Source of the DNA: Parasponia andersonii
Taxonomy: Eukaryota; Streptophyta; Magnoliopsida; Rosales; Cannabaceae
NCBI GenBank assembly: GCA_002914805.1
Contig: JXTB01000028.1
Coordinates: 1,538,513-1,602,512, forward strand
DNA length: 64,000 nt
Reading direction: 5' to 3'
This document shows positions 1 to 11,620 of the stretch, piece by piece. The translations under genes were made by a program, and so were the position numbers. Every line of letters starts with the position of its first letter. Position 1 is the stretch's first letter. The notes under the pieces are model-generated. The model did not search any database. It saw nothing but the letters and a program-made list of their open reading frames with translations, and was not told where the DNA came from.

Positions 1-460
1 CCAGACTTTTGCAGATAATCCCAGAGCCAAAAAATAACTTTTAATGTATAAATTATGCTCGTAACATATCGAAACTCAGTTAAAAATCATTTCAAACAGT
101 ACCCATATAAATTACATACCCATTTCGCGGATTTCCGTCCTCCGTCTTACTGCCACGTCTTTTTTCTGTTTTTTCAACTTTTATCCTTTCTTCTTTTCTA
201 CTCTTAGAATTTCAGCTCCTTAGACAGTGTGATAAATTCAAGCATGAGATTACATGAAAGATTGTGAGGATATAGAGGGAGGAATAAGGAGCTACAGCTT
301 GGTTAAAGAGGAGAAAAGCGACATATACATTATAAACCAATTATAAAGGGCAGAAGTGACATTTCAGGTGGGTATATGCATATTTTTCAGAGTTTTATTG
401 AGGGAAGCATATGTGCCAAAATATGCCTCTTATAATGCATATTTAACCTAATTTCCCTTA
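1..460. other. Left-edge AT-rich non-coding DNA
   Basis: No coding signal is seen here. Reading frames are short and have no family resemblance. The part from about 340 to 440 has an AT-rich, MITE-like look with several 'tatgcata' type words, but no matching inverted end was found, so no element is called. Confidence 0.4.
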
Positions 461-798
461 TTTTTCACTATTTTCTGGAGAATTACAAGAACTCAAAATT
501 ACAATGCGTTGTCTGGAAAGAAAAAAGTTAAAAAAAGTTCTTTCAAGAATTCCTCAGCCTCTCAAGATCAGAAAAAGTCCCTAGCCCCACCGAAGCATTG
601 AACTTCCTTTATATAGATGAGAGTAGCTCAATTGTGAGAATGGGTAACTATACAATCGGGTAATATAATTTGAGTAATAATATAATTAGGTTATCACTTA
701 AATTGGGTAACTGGTCGATCTTGAAAGAGACACTTTTGTTTCCCTTTCTTTGTAGGTTACCCATTTGACGAAGCGTAGACTAGTTTCTTTTTCATTCT

Positions 799-898
799 GG
801 TCGCACTTAACCTATTCGGAGGAGGTCGCACGTAACTTATGCAGTGGAGGTCGCATGCAACTCTTTCGGAAGAGGTCATACTTAATCTTATTCATACG
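799..898 (+). repeat. 25-bp subterminal tandem repeats, four units, in the left arm
   Basis: Units start at 799, 824, 849 and 874, an exact 25-bp period. Each begins 'ggtcgca' or 'ggtcata' and ends near 'cggagga' or 'cggaaga'. Diverged copies in inverted orientation lie in the right arm at about 2030-2180. In foldback and some hAT or Mutator elements such subterminal arrays are transposase-binding sites. That role is inference here. Confidence 0.75.
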
Positions 899-1781
899 AT
901 CTGACATAGGATTTTGGATTGCACAACAATTCCTATTTCTACAATTATCCAGATTTCAACATAAAAGAAATGGAATAAATCAGTAAAAGAACAAGTTTAG
1001 GAAAAGAATACCAACTTTGTTGACCTTGTTCGAAGCTTGAAAACGCTGGAAAAATATCTCTTCCTAGAGAAGACAATTACATTTGTGGGCAAGCTTGAAA
1101 TTTTTCTGGGATTTCTTCTTTATATATTTAAAATCTGAATCCATCATAGTGGTAGATCAAGGAGACTGATTTCTAAGATTAATGGCGAAGATTCACACGG
1201 GAGAATTGATTTTTGAAACTCAAATCGATAAAATTTTTGAGATACGAAGAATCTTGATTTAAAACGATTCTGACGTCATTGTCATAATCACATTTGTTCG
1301 AGAGACGAAAGGGTTTCCTCGAGCCTCGTCAACTTTTTAAGAAAAGTAGCCATAAGCATGTATCTTTCAAAAAAGCAAAGACGCACTCAATCACGCAGGA
1401 TTATGATATTTCAAAAGAATTCGAGATAACGTCAATACATCGCACCACAGAGATCGCACAAGCTAGAAGGCAATTATTTTAAGATCTAAAATCTACACTC
1501 TATATTTTAATAGTCAACATCGAAAAAGGAAAGTCAATATTCATTGAGAGTCAAAATGGCAAGTTGCATAACAACTTCATAATCAATATACGATCTTCCA
1601 TGAATAATTAATATACGACCAACTAGACAGAGCTTCGTGAAAGTAGGTAACTTACCGAAAAAAAAAAAATTCTATGTAGAGACCAAGAAATTCATATATT
1701 AGTCATTGCCTAATCTTATATTGTTACTCGAAATTTTATACACATTGTATAATTTCCTATTCTTACAATTGAAAAATATTA

Positions 1782-1971
1782 AGAGCCTGTTTGGTAGGTT
1801 TCCAAAGATCTTTTGGAGCCCAAAAATTATATTTGGGTTATTTGGATGAATTTTCAGAAAATCTTTTTTTAATTAGAAGACCCTTTTAATGAAGCATGGA
1901 CCCATTAGTTTTTCTAGGAAAATCTTCTAGAGTTTTTATTTTTAGAAAGTAAAAATTATCCCAAATGGGTC
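1782..1971. mobile_element. PIF/Harbinger-like MITE (190 bp) inside the foldback element
   Basis: The left end 'agagcctgtttggtagg' and the right end, read inverted as 'gacccatttggga', form imperfect terminal inverted repeats. A TTA flanks each side (1779-1781 and 1972-1974), the usual 3-bp target duplication of Harbinger/Tourist elements. There is no coding capacity. It lies in the interior of the foldback element, so it inserted later. Confidence 0.6.
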
Positions 1972-2559
1972 TTAACCATCTTCATCTATATAAAATGAGA
2001 TTGGCCTCTGTTGTGCAGTCTAAAATCCTAAGGTCGCATAAGAGTTAAAGTTCGACCTCCTCCGAGATAGTTATGTGCGACCTCTTCCACAGGTTATATG
2101 CGACCCTCTCCGTGCAGTCTCTTTTGTATAAGTATGTGCGACATTCTTTGTATAGCTGATGGGTGACCTCTTCCGAAGGAAAAGGGAAACGAGTATATGT
2201 TATGTCAAACAGGAAACTTACAAGGAAAGGGAAACAGGTATATGCTATGTCAAATAGGAAATCTACAAGGAAAGGGAAGCAGAAGTCTCCTATTTGTGAT
2301 CAACTAGTTATCCGTTTTGAATAGTTATCCAATTATGTTGTTACTTAATTTATGTTACCCGATTGTATGGTTACCTGTTTATACAATTAGGATCATAGGG
2401 ACATAGGGTTACCTTTATCTATATAAAGGGGACTCAATGTTCCGAAGAGGGATCAAGTTTTGAGTATTCCAATTATCTTTCAGTTTCCAATTTCCAGACG
2501 AGACATTATAACCTTGAGTGCTTGTAATTCTTCATAAAATAGTAAAAAAACAGTGGACG

Positions 2560-3830
2560 TATGCTCATCTTTTTCGGGGCTGAACTATTATAAAATTCTC
2601 TTTCTTTATTTGCTTTGATTATTAACTCAATTTGCACAAACCACATCTCTAAATTTTTTCTAAATTTATTGTTGATAAAACCTCCATCAACAGCCTCATT
2701 ATCAGATGACCACACAAATTGCCTAATAAGTAGATTATTCACCTCAGCTTGTGAGATAAAACCAATGTCTATACCCAAAAAACCTTTGTTCCTATTGCCT
2801 TGCCCAAAAAGTAGATTATTCACCCCAACGTGTGAGTCAAAACCTATACTCATAGTCAGAAATACTCTTTTGCTATAGCTACGGCCTTTCCTAAGAAGCA
2901 TGTTTTTCACACAACTTGTAGATCAAAACCCTTGCCTATACCCCGTGAATCCTCTGCCATTGCTGCTTTGCCCAGGGATATTAGACATAGCTAGAGGGGT
3001 GCCGATGCCACCAACCAAATCGCTACCTGAATCCAAAAGCCTAGCACTATTATCTTAGGCTTGAACTGGTATCGATACCTATATCGAGAATCCTACCAAA
3101 GGTGGGATAATAGGTATACCACCTTATTCAACGAGGCTAAGGCCGATCTCATCAATAACTAGATCATTTGAATTCATTATCTCGACGTAAAAGGAGTTAA
3201 AAGGTTAAGACTCCATTTTGGGGGTTGGAGAGAGACTTGTACAATTCTGAGAGTTAAAGAGAAAGAGAGAGAGAATTCAAATGTGTTTAGAGAATGATCG
3301 AATATGAGTTTGAGAATATGAGAGGCCGTTGGTGTTGGGTATATTAATATAGGAATCCCACCAGGGAAAAGTACGATGTGTTCTTTTTTCTTATAAAAAA
3401 ATATGACATGGAAATATAGTTAAATATATGTATTATTTTCTATCATATATTTCAAACAAAACAATCGTATATTTAGAACCAAAAAAAAAAACTTAAAACA
3501 AGGTTTCAATAAACTAAGAATTTTTTTATAACAAAAAAACAACAAATATAATACTAATTATGAAACATCAAACATGGTATTTTTGTGCTTCTTTTCTCCC
3601 AAAATGATAACTATATTCATATAACAAAATCAATATAAAAAAGAAGATTATAAAGATAAAAAAGCAGGCTCTACCTAGCATCCTTTACCAAAAAATTGTA
3701 ACCAAAATACAGGGGACAATAAAGATATAAATGCTTTATGATTTAAGATAAACTAATTTAGAAATAGAGAAGATTAAAATGCATGCATAAAGCACAATTT
3801 TAATATCATATATATATATATATATATATA
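2560..3830 (-). pseudogene. Array unit 1, truncated copy
   Basis: This copy keeps the leader (about 3200-3350), the ATG at 3177 opening MNSNDLVIDEIGLSLVE, and about four copies of the 81-87 bp repeat (about 2690-2990). The frame stops right after LSLVE. Most of the middle region between the repeats and the 3' tail is deleted. The foldback element cuts into its left end. It is not recognisable as any known family. Confidence 0.5.
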
Positions 3831-5750
3831 TAAGTACATGTACAAAGAATAATTTTTCCATATATTTTTTAGAGCTGAACTATTATAAAATCTTTGTGTC
3901 ACTTTTCTTGCTTTATTTTTCATCATTTCGCATATAATTTGCAACTCAAAATCTCATAAATCACCGTGTTAACAAAATCTCTGTCTATATAGTTAAATTC
4001 GTATGAAAAATGAAAGAATATGTAGAGTTAAATCCATATATACATATAAGACATCATCTTAGTAAGTATTTTTTTTACCTATCCATAGGTTTTGTTTTGT
4101 CCAATAAAAATTCATCATGCATATCTTTTCATAGTAAAAGGTGGAGAAAGAAAGTGATTAAATAATTGGTATTTATTTATTTTTTATTTTTCAACTATTC
4201 AAATTATAGTAACCATTAGATCAGTACTCTAATGGCTACAAAAAATACCTATAAGTAGGTAAAAAAAATATCTATTAGATTGAGAACTATATATATATAT
4301 AATGCATTTTTTTAAAAAATATCTATTAGATTGAGAACCATATATATATATATATATAATGCTTTTAACTACCACGAGTATTTATGTTTTAACTATATTA
4401 TAACGACCATGTATATACCTTTGTACATTATGAGTAGTGTTATCCTGGCCATCATCATTAATAAGATGGTATTGTGGATTAGGATTATTCTGACATGTAT
4501 AAAGGTGGAATAGTTCGGTGATATAACAATGGCGACGACTAGATCAACATGAGGATCTTGGGACCGAACAAAAGTACGGGGTGGTGGGGTGGTCGAGAGA
4601 CTTGACTTATGACCACCACTGATTCTGAGAGGCATCACTTTTACTATGGCAGTAGCTAAACCACACAGAGCTACAGACCCAGAAGTTAAAATGGGCTAAA
4701 ACCCTAAGGTAGATATGGCCAGTACGAATAATAACTCTATGGCAGTGGTGGTTGAATTCAACAACAGATTTGGCAACCCACCTAAAAATGCATTTTTTAT
4801 ATCATGCAATGTTGTCTAAAGTGCATTCCACAATCCTATCACAAATACAATTTGTGCCCCACTGCCCCTACTACCTTGTCCCTGTAACAAAAAAACCCAG
4901 CTTGTAGGTCAAAACCCATGCCAATACCCGGAAATCCTCCTCTTCCGTTGCTACCTTACCTATGAAGCAGATTATTCATCCCAGCTTATAGGTTAAAACT
5001 AATGCCCATACCCGAAAATCCTTCTCAGCCATTATTGCCTTTCCTAAGAAGTAGATTATTTATCCCAGCTTGCAAGTGAGAATCTATCCCACACTCGAAA
5101 ACCTTCCTCTGTCACTGCCTTGCCTAATAAGTAGATTATTCACCCTAAGTGGAGGGTCAAAACCCATGACTATACCTAAAAATTCTCTTCTATTGCCATC
5201 ATACTCTAGAAGTAGATTATTCAACACCCCAACTCGAGGGTCAAAACCCATGCTTATGCCTAAAAATTATCCTCTACCTTTGCCTTGCTCAAGAAGTAGA
5301 TTATTTACCCCAGCTTGTGCATCAAAACCCATGCCCATACCCAAAAATCCTTTGCCGTCTCTACCTTGCCTAAGAAGCAGATCACCCTAGCATATGGGTC
5401 AAAACCTATAACCATACCTAGAAATACTTCTCTGCAGCGGCTGCCATACCTAAAAAGCATATTATTCTCCTCAGCTTGCAGGTTAAAGCCTATACTCATA
5501 GCCGTGAATCCTTAGACACTACTGCCTTGCCTTGGGTTATTTGCCATAGCCAAAGGGCCTCTGACGCCACTAGTCAAATCCCTATATAATCCTAAAAACA
5601 TGGCACTACCATCTTATGCCTGAATCAGTGTTGATACCTATATTGACAATCTCATCCTATAGACTCCATTCTGGGGGTTGGATATAAATGCCTTGTGATC
5701 TAAGGTAAACTAATTTAGAAATAGAGAAGATTTAAATACAAGCATAAAGT
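3831..5750 (-). pseudogene. Array unit 2, lacking its leader and start
   Basis: This copy has the tail words, an open 81-residue stretch at 4393-4638 (minus) that recurs in units 4 and 5, and about eight copies of the 81-87 bp repeat at about 4860-5530. The part that in other units holds the ATG and leader is missing: at about 5680 the sequence jumps from the end of the repeated gene body to the spacer of the next unit. A MITE sits inside it at about 4065-4275. Confidence 0.5.
4065..4275. mobile_element. MITE family A, copy 1 (about 210 bp)
   Basis: The left end 'tattttttttacctatcc' and the right end, inverted 'tattttttttacctactt', are terminal inverted repeats of about 24 bp. The interior ('attcatcatgcatatctttt', 'ccattagatcagtactctaa') recurs at about 25480-25665 and, interrupted, at about 27168-28355. 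It has no coding capacity. Just to the right, an AT-rich piece carrying 'atctattagattgagaac' is repeated once (about 4271-4340). Confidence 0.7.
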
Positions 5751-6517
5751 ACACATTTAATATCCTACGCATGTATATATATGCAAATGTGTAAAGAATA
5801 ATTTTATCTTATCTTTTTTAGGGCTGAACTACTATAAAATCCTTGTGTCATCTATCTTGTTTTATTTTTTACTACTTCGCGCATGATTTGAAACTTTCGA
5901 TCTTATAAATCACCATGTTGGCAAAATCTACATCAATATAATCAAATTCATATGAAAAATGAAAAAATATATAGAGTCAAATCCATATATATATATATAT
6001 AATGTATTTTAACAATCACGAGTATCCATGTTTCAACTATACTATAACGATCATGTATATACCATCATACACTATGAGTAGTGTTAAGTTGGTCATCATC
6101 ATTAATAAGATGGTATCATAGATTAGGATTATTCTAGCATGTATAAGGGTGCAATAGATAGTTGATCAAATGGAGGCGATGACTGCACTAATGTGATGAT
6201 CCCGAGACCAAACCAGAGTACGGGGTGGTCGAGGGGCATGACCGATGGTCACCACTGATTATGAGAGGTATCACTCTCACTATGGTAAGAGTTGAATCAC
6301 ACTGAGTTGCAGGCCTTGAAGTTAGAATGGGCTAAACCACCAAGGTGGATGTGGCCAACACAGATAACAACTCCATGGCATTATTGGTTGAATTTAATAA
6401 TGGATTTGGTAACCCATCCAAAGAATTACTATGCATACATTACAGTGCCACCTAAAGTACATGTCACAATGCTATCATAAGTGCAATTTGTGCCCCACTG
6501 CTACCACTACCTTGTCC

Positions 6518-7100
6518 CTACAATATATTATTCACCACACTAGAAAACCAAGCTTGCAGGTCAGAACCCATGTCAATACCTAGAAATCCTCCTCTCCCAC
6601 CGTTGCCTTGAATAAGAAGTAGATAATTTACCTCAACTTGAAAGTCAGAATCCATGCCAGTGCCTAGAAACCCTCCTCTACCACTACTTTGCCTAGCTAG
6701 TAGATTATTCACCCTAACTTGAGGGTCAAAATCTATGACTATACCTAGAACTTTTCCTCCACCGCCGTCTTGCCCAAGAAGTAGATTATTCACCACCCTA
6801 GCTTGAGATTCAAAACCCATGCCCATACCTAAAAATTCTCATCTGATGTCGCCTTACCCAAGTAATAGATTATTCACCCAAGCTTATAGGTTAAAACATA
6901 TGCTCTTACTCAGAAATCATTTGCTGCCGCTGCCTTGCCCAAGAAGTAGATTATTCACCATAGCATATCAGTCAAAACCTATACTCATGCTCACAAATAT
7001 TCCTCGGTTGCTACTGCCTTACCTAAGAAGCATATTATTCACCCTAGCTTATGGGTCAAAACCCATGCCCATACCTGAGAATCCTCTGCCATCATTGCCT
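6518..7100 (-). repeat. 81-87 bp coding-type tandem repeat (clearest block)
   Basis: The anchor 'aagaagtaga' or 'aagaagcata' recurs at steps near 81-87 bp (for example about 6860, 6941 and 7025). Steps are mostly multiples of three. On the minus strand each repeat reads roughly GFDPQAGVNNLLLGQG followed by a Gly/Arg stretch and FLGMGM. Equivalent blocks lie at about 2690-2990, 4860-5530, 10860-11335 with 21041-21245, and 22800-23455. Confidence 0.75.
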
Positions 7101-7654
7101 TGCCCTAGGTTATTAGTCATAGTAAGTGTCACCAATCAAATCAGTACAACCCAAAAAGCTGGCACTGCCATCTTATGCCTGAATGGTGTCGATACCAATA
7201 TCGAGAATCCGTTCTATAGTTTTGGAAACTCATCTTAGGCCAAAGGTGGATTAATAAGCATACCACCAGATTCAACAAGGCCAAGGCCGATCTTGTCAAT
7301 CACAAGATCATTTGAATTCATCATCTAGATGTAAGAGGAGTTAAAAGGTTGAGACTCCATTTTAGAGGTTAGAGAAAGACTGGTAGAATTCTAAGAGTTA
7401 GAAAGAGAGAAAGATCGAATTTGAATGTGTTCAAAGAGTAATCGAATGTAAGTTTGAGAGTATGAGAGGCCATTAGTGTTGGGTATTTCAATATAGGAAA
7501 CTCGCCTTTGAAAAGTAGGACGTGTCCTTTTTTTCATATAAAAAAAAGTATGACGTGGAAATATGGTTAAATATATGTATAGGCAACAAAAATAAAACTA
7601 ATTATGAAACATCAAACTTGGCATTTTCGTACTTTTTTTCTCCTATAATGATAA

Positions 7655-9860
7655 TGTCACGACTCAAAACCCAGGCTAGTGGCAGAAGGGGAATTTCACA
7701 AAGGTAGGAAATTCCTTAATTTATTTGAAAAGTGTTAAAAGTTCTAGTTTTTATAAAAACAGTCCATTTAAATAAAATAATCGGAATTCCATCCCGTGAA
7801 CCACTCCCACAGTTCGTATACACCATCAAACATAAATTGAACAATTACTTGAAAACATGAAATTAATTACAAAACCCAGCATCATCATCATTCACAATAG
7901 ATGTCAAACACCAGAATGGCATACATAGGTTTGCAGACAAAATAGAAAGCAGTAATCTTGATTCAATGTTAACACAATCTAAATAGTCCAAAGACTACGA
8001 CAACAAACTCCTAGTATTACCAAGAGACGAACTGCAATCAGGATGACCTCTTACTCCTCTTGATCACCAAGATCGTACTGGACACCACCTGAGGAGGAAG
8101 GTAAGGGGGGGGAGGGGTGAGCATACAATGCTCAGTAGGAAAATAGTTACCTCGGGGAAAAACAGTTCAGTGATGGGAATCTCCTGCATGGTTAGTTCAA
8201 ATCCAAAACATACACACATGTATATATATATAATCCAGACTGGGAGCCAATATATATATAACAGTGTAATCAAAGCCATCACTTCATATGCACATGACAC
8301 AAATCAACTCATACCCATAAGCTCACTTCCTCTTATCTGTGGAAACCCAGGATAATGACACTAAGTGTACCTAACAACCTGCCTGATACCTAAGCCCATA
8401 CCCGGAGGGGACACCCATGTATCACCTACCGAACCTGGAGAGGTAACCGAATTGCCTACACCTGCCAAATGGGGAGGTAATCAGAAGTAACAAGACCTCG
8501 TGCAAGTTTACAGATTTTCACTGACGGTGGGGCACGCAGCGCCATACTGTAAAACCCACGATGCTAACACGGTACTCATGTATGATCCTATGACACGTGC
8601 AATACAGAACTGAAGTGTAAAAACTACTGTACTCTGGTTTTTCAGTAAAACATGCATAATAGGGTTTTATAGAAAACGGGCAGCATAACGGCCTTATTTT
8701 TGATATACCCAAAATAACCTGCACACAACAAATTCCCAGAGCAGTACAGTATATATCGTATAACCAGATTCCATCACATATAATTCAAAATCATTAAAAA
8801 TATACTTGTTCTTATATGCTGTAGATAATAAGTTTTAACTCAAAAACGGTATAAAACGAAGGTAACTAAACCCCTACCTCAACAGAATAGCGACACCACG
8901 CTATTAAGTCCTTAAGGTGTCGTTGACGATCGCCCGAAGGGTCGGGAACCAATTTCAAGCCCTCGATCGTCCTCGTGCGAAAAACTAACTTTCTCACCGG
9001 AGCTCTGATTCCACAAACGGACCTCTTCACTGAATTTCTGGCACCCAAAATAGCTAGGTTAGACATATAACTTGTCCAATTTGAGTCCAGGTCCACACCG
9101 GACCGGTGGCACGCAAAACGAGACAAAATCTCGACCGTCCGATCTCGATTTTTGTGCTGATCACCAAACTACACAATATATATATATATATCAAACTTCT
9201 CTATTTTTCGAGTATATTCCAAAAATGAAATCGAAAACACAATCCAACGGCCGGATCGAGAACAACAACCATAAACTTGAAATGACCAAAAATGACAACT
9301 TTCAATCCGAGTAAAATGGAGTTGAGATATATATACCTCGATGATCCTTGCGATGATACGAATCTAACGGGACCAGTTTAAGGCCGAAAGGTGGCCGGAA
9401 TCGTCGCCGGTGACGGAAAAACCAAAATAGGTCAACTCGGCTTCTATGGTGTTTCCCGGCGACACAGGCGGCGGTGGCGAGCGGCGAGGGGCAGCAGAGC
9501 TTCGTGGCAGCTCAGCGAGTCGACGCCAGTCAATGGGCAGCCCGGACGGTGGCTGGCGGCGGTTCTGCGGAGGTGCGGCCGAGAGGGAGAGAGAAGAGAG
9601 AGAATTCGGGGGGGGGGAGGAGAGAGAAGCGAGAGAGAGAGAGGAAAGAGGATGGGCACGTGGCTTAATCTTATAGGGCTGTGTAATTTTTCAAAAATTG
9701 CACATAAGTCTCCAAAATTTCAAATCTCTGTCAATTTAGTCCCCCAAAATTTGTAATTTAGTCCTTCTGAACAAAATTTTTGTAAATTAGTCCCCGCAAT
9801 ATTTTATCCAGAAAATTGGTAAAATATCCAAATTATCCTCGAAAATTCCGGATTTTTACA
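7655..9860 (-). mobile_element. Solo LTR of a Ty3/gypsy element (2206 bp)
   Basis: The sequence begins 'tgtcacgactc' and ends 'ggatttttaca' (TG...CA). It is flanked by the 5-bp direct repeat gataa (7650-7654 and 9861-9865) and has no internal coding region. Its two ends and several inner words ('ggtggcacgcaaaacg', 'tttagtcc') resemble the LTRs of the gypsy element at 11621-20947, in the same orientation, so it is a related subfamily. A GC-rich purine tract lies near 9590-9655. It is what remains after recombination between the two LTRs of a full element. Confidence 0.85.
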
Positions 9861-11620
9861 GATAATTACATTCAAATAACACAATTAATATAAGAAAAGA
9901 GATTACAAATAAGAACAATTAAACTCTGCCAAGCATTATTTATCAAAATGTTAGAACTGAAATTTAGGGGACAACAAGGATATAAATGCCTTACGATTTA
10001 AGGTAAACTAATTTAAAAATAGAGAAGATTTAAAGGCATGCATAAAGCACACATTTAATATCGTATACATGTATATGAATGCAAATATATAAAGAACAAT
10101 TTTACTTCATCTTTTTTGAGGCTGAATTACTATAAAATCCTTGTGTCACCTTTCTTGTTTTATTTTTCATCACTTTCATCTTTTTTGAGACTGAATTACT
10201 ATAAAATCCTTGTGTCACCTTTCTTGTTTTATTTTTCATCACTTCGCACATAATTAACAACTCTCGATCTCATAAATCACTGTGTTAAAAAAACCTCCAT
10301 CAACATAGTCAAATATATATGAAATTAAACTAATATATAGAGTCAAATCTATATATATAATGCATTTTAACTACCACAAGTATCTATGTTTCAACTATAC
10401 TATAATGGCCATGTATATACCTTCGTACACTGTGAGTAGTATTATGTTAGCCATCGTTATTAATAAGATGGTATCATAGATTAGGATTATTCTTACATGT
10501 ATATGAGTGGAATAGATCGGTGATAGAATAAAGGTAATGACTGAACCAACGTAATGATCCCAGCATTGAACCAAAGTATAGGGTGGTAGGGCGGTCGATG
10601 GACCTGACCCATAGTCACCACAAATTCTGATAGGTGCCATTCTCGCTATGGCAAGAGCATAACCACGCTGATCTGCAGGCCTAAGAGTTAGAATGGGCTA
10701 AAACCCCGACGTGGATGTGGCTAGCACAAATAACAACTCCATGGCAATGCTAGTTGGATTCCACAACAGATTTGGTGACCCACCTAAAAATGCACTTTGC
10801 ATACCATGTAGTGCTGCCTAAAGTGCATTTCACAATGCTATCACAAGCATAATTTGCACCCCACCATTGTTCTTCTCCCTATAACTTTTTATTCACCAGA
10901 CTTGAAAACCTAGGTCTTAGGTTAAAACCTATGCTAATAGCCAGAAGTCCTCCTCCCCTATTGCTGCCTTGCATAAGAAACAAATTATTAACCCAAGCCT
11001 GTGGGTTAAAACAAATGCCCATACCTGAAAATCCTTCACTATCGCTGCTGCCTTGTGTAAGAAATAGATTATTCACACCAGCTTGCAGGTCAATATCCAG
11101 GCCCATACCCAGAAACCCTTCTCCGTCGCCGCCTTGTCCAAAAAGTAGATTATTCACCCGAACTTAAGGGTCTAAAACCATGACTATACTAGGAAAGTCC
11201 TTTCTGTTGCCCTCTTGCCCAAGAAGTAGATTATTCAACACCTCAGCTTGAGAGGGTAAAACCTACGCCCATACCCAGAAATTCTTCTCTATCATTACCT
11301 TGCCCAAGAAGTAAATTATTCACCCCAACTTGTGGGTCAAAATTAGGGATGACAATTTGTATCGTATCGTGTTTAGCCTAATTAAATCATGTCACCTGTT
11401 TAATAAAAACGATGTGCAGATTAATAGGTCAAAAATATGCAAATAGTGTAATTGTTAGTTTACTCGATGTTTTTAATTAAGTTTTACTATAGTAAGAGAA
11501 ACTAGTTTATTATCTATATGTTTTTCATTTTATCTATAAGAAATTCATGAAAAATATTTTTTTGAAAATAATTATTTAATATAATTATTGAAAATTTACT
11601 TAATCATGTCAATTCGAGTT

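Larger units (their letters stand above)
461..2555. mobile_element. Foldback / Mutator-like non-autonomous element with about 0.43-0.5 kb inverted ends
   Basis: The left 0.43 kb (about 461-890) reappears in inverted orientation at about 2030-2555. Shared landmarks are 'gaattacaag' with 'ctcaa' (from 480; inverted at 2514-2531), 'catacaatcgggtaa' type words (about 650; inverted about 2360) and a series of 'ggtcgca' words. The outer ends also match ('actattttctggag' on the left, 'actattttatgaag' when the right end is inverted). The inner 1.1 kb has no transposase or recognisable coding sequence. Long inverted ends with tandem subterminal repeats are typical of foldback and non-autonomous Mutator-like elements. 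The exact outer ends and the target duplication could not be fixed. The right end abuts the tandem array and seems to have truncated its first unit. Confidence 0.7.
5751..10065 (-). pseudogene. Array unit 3, split by a solo LTR
   Basis: This is the most complete repeat block (about 6500-7100; roughly seven copies). The minus-strand frame of 102 residues at 6518-6826 shows the motif several times in a row. Tandem ATGs at 7324 and 7321 open MMNSNDLVIDKIGLGLVES, and the frame then runs to a stop just after INPPLA. A purine-rich leader (as seen on the plus strand) lies at 7330-7470. The spacer is interrupted at 7655-9860 by a solo LTR and resumes at 9861. Stops and frame changes are scattered through the body, so it is read as a pseudogene. 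The family is unknown. Confidence 0.55.

Noticed and set aside
801-2200. LTR retrotransposon made of the two similar ends of the 461-2555 element
   Set aside because: The two ends are in inverted, not direct, orientation, with no primer site, polypurine tract or coding region, so a foldback or Mutator-like element fits better.
2615-2878. Plus-strand frames across the array repeats (also 5070-5390 and 6819-7238), rich in Pro, Ser and Arg
   Set aside because: These are the antisense of the 81-87 bp repeats. The minus-strand reading has the unit start and leader in the right place, so the plus-strand reading is a shadow.
2690-2990. CRISPR-like array suggested by regularly spaced similar words
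   Set aside because: The repeats are 81-87 bp, diverged, contiguous and mostly in steps of three. They are coding-type tandem repeats in plant nuclear DNA.
9391-9756. Overlapping open frames of up to 121 residues on both strands
   Set aside because: They lie in the GC-rich part of a solo LTR, are Arg/Gly/Glu-rich low-complexity in every frame, and show no family resemblance.
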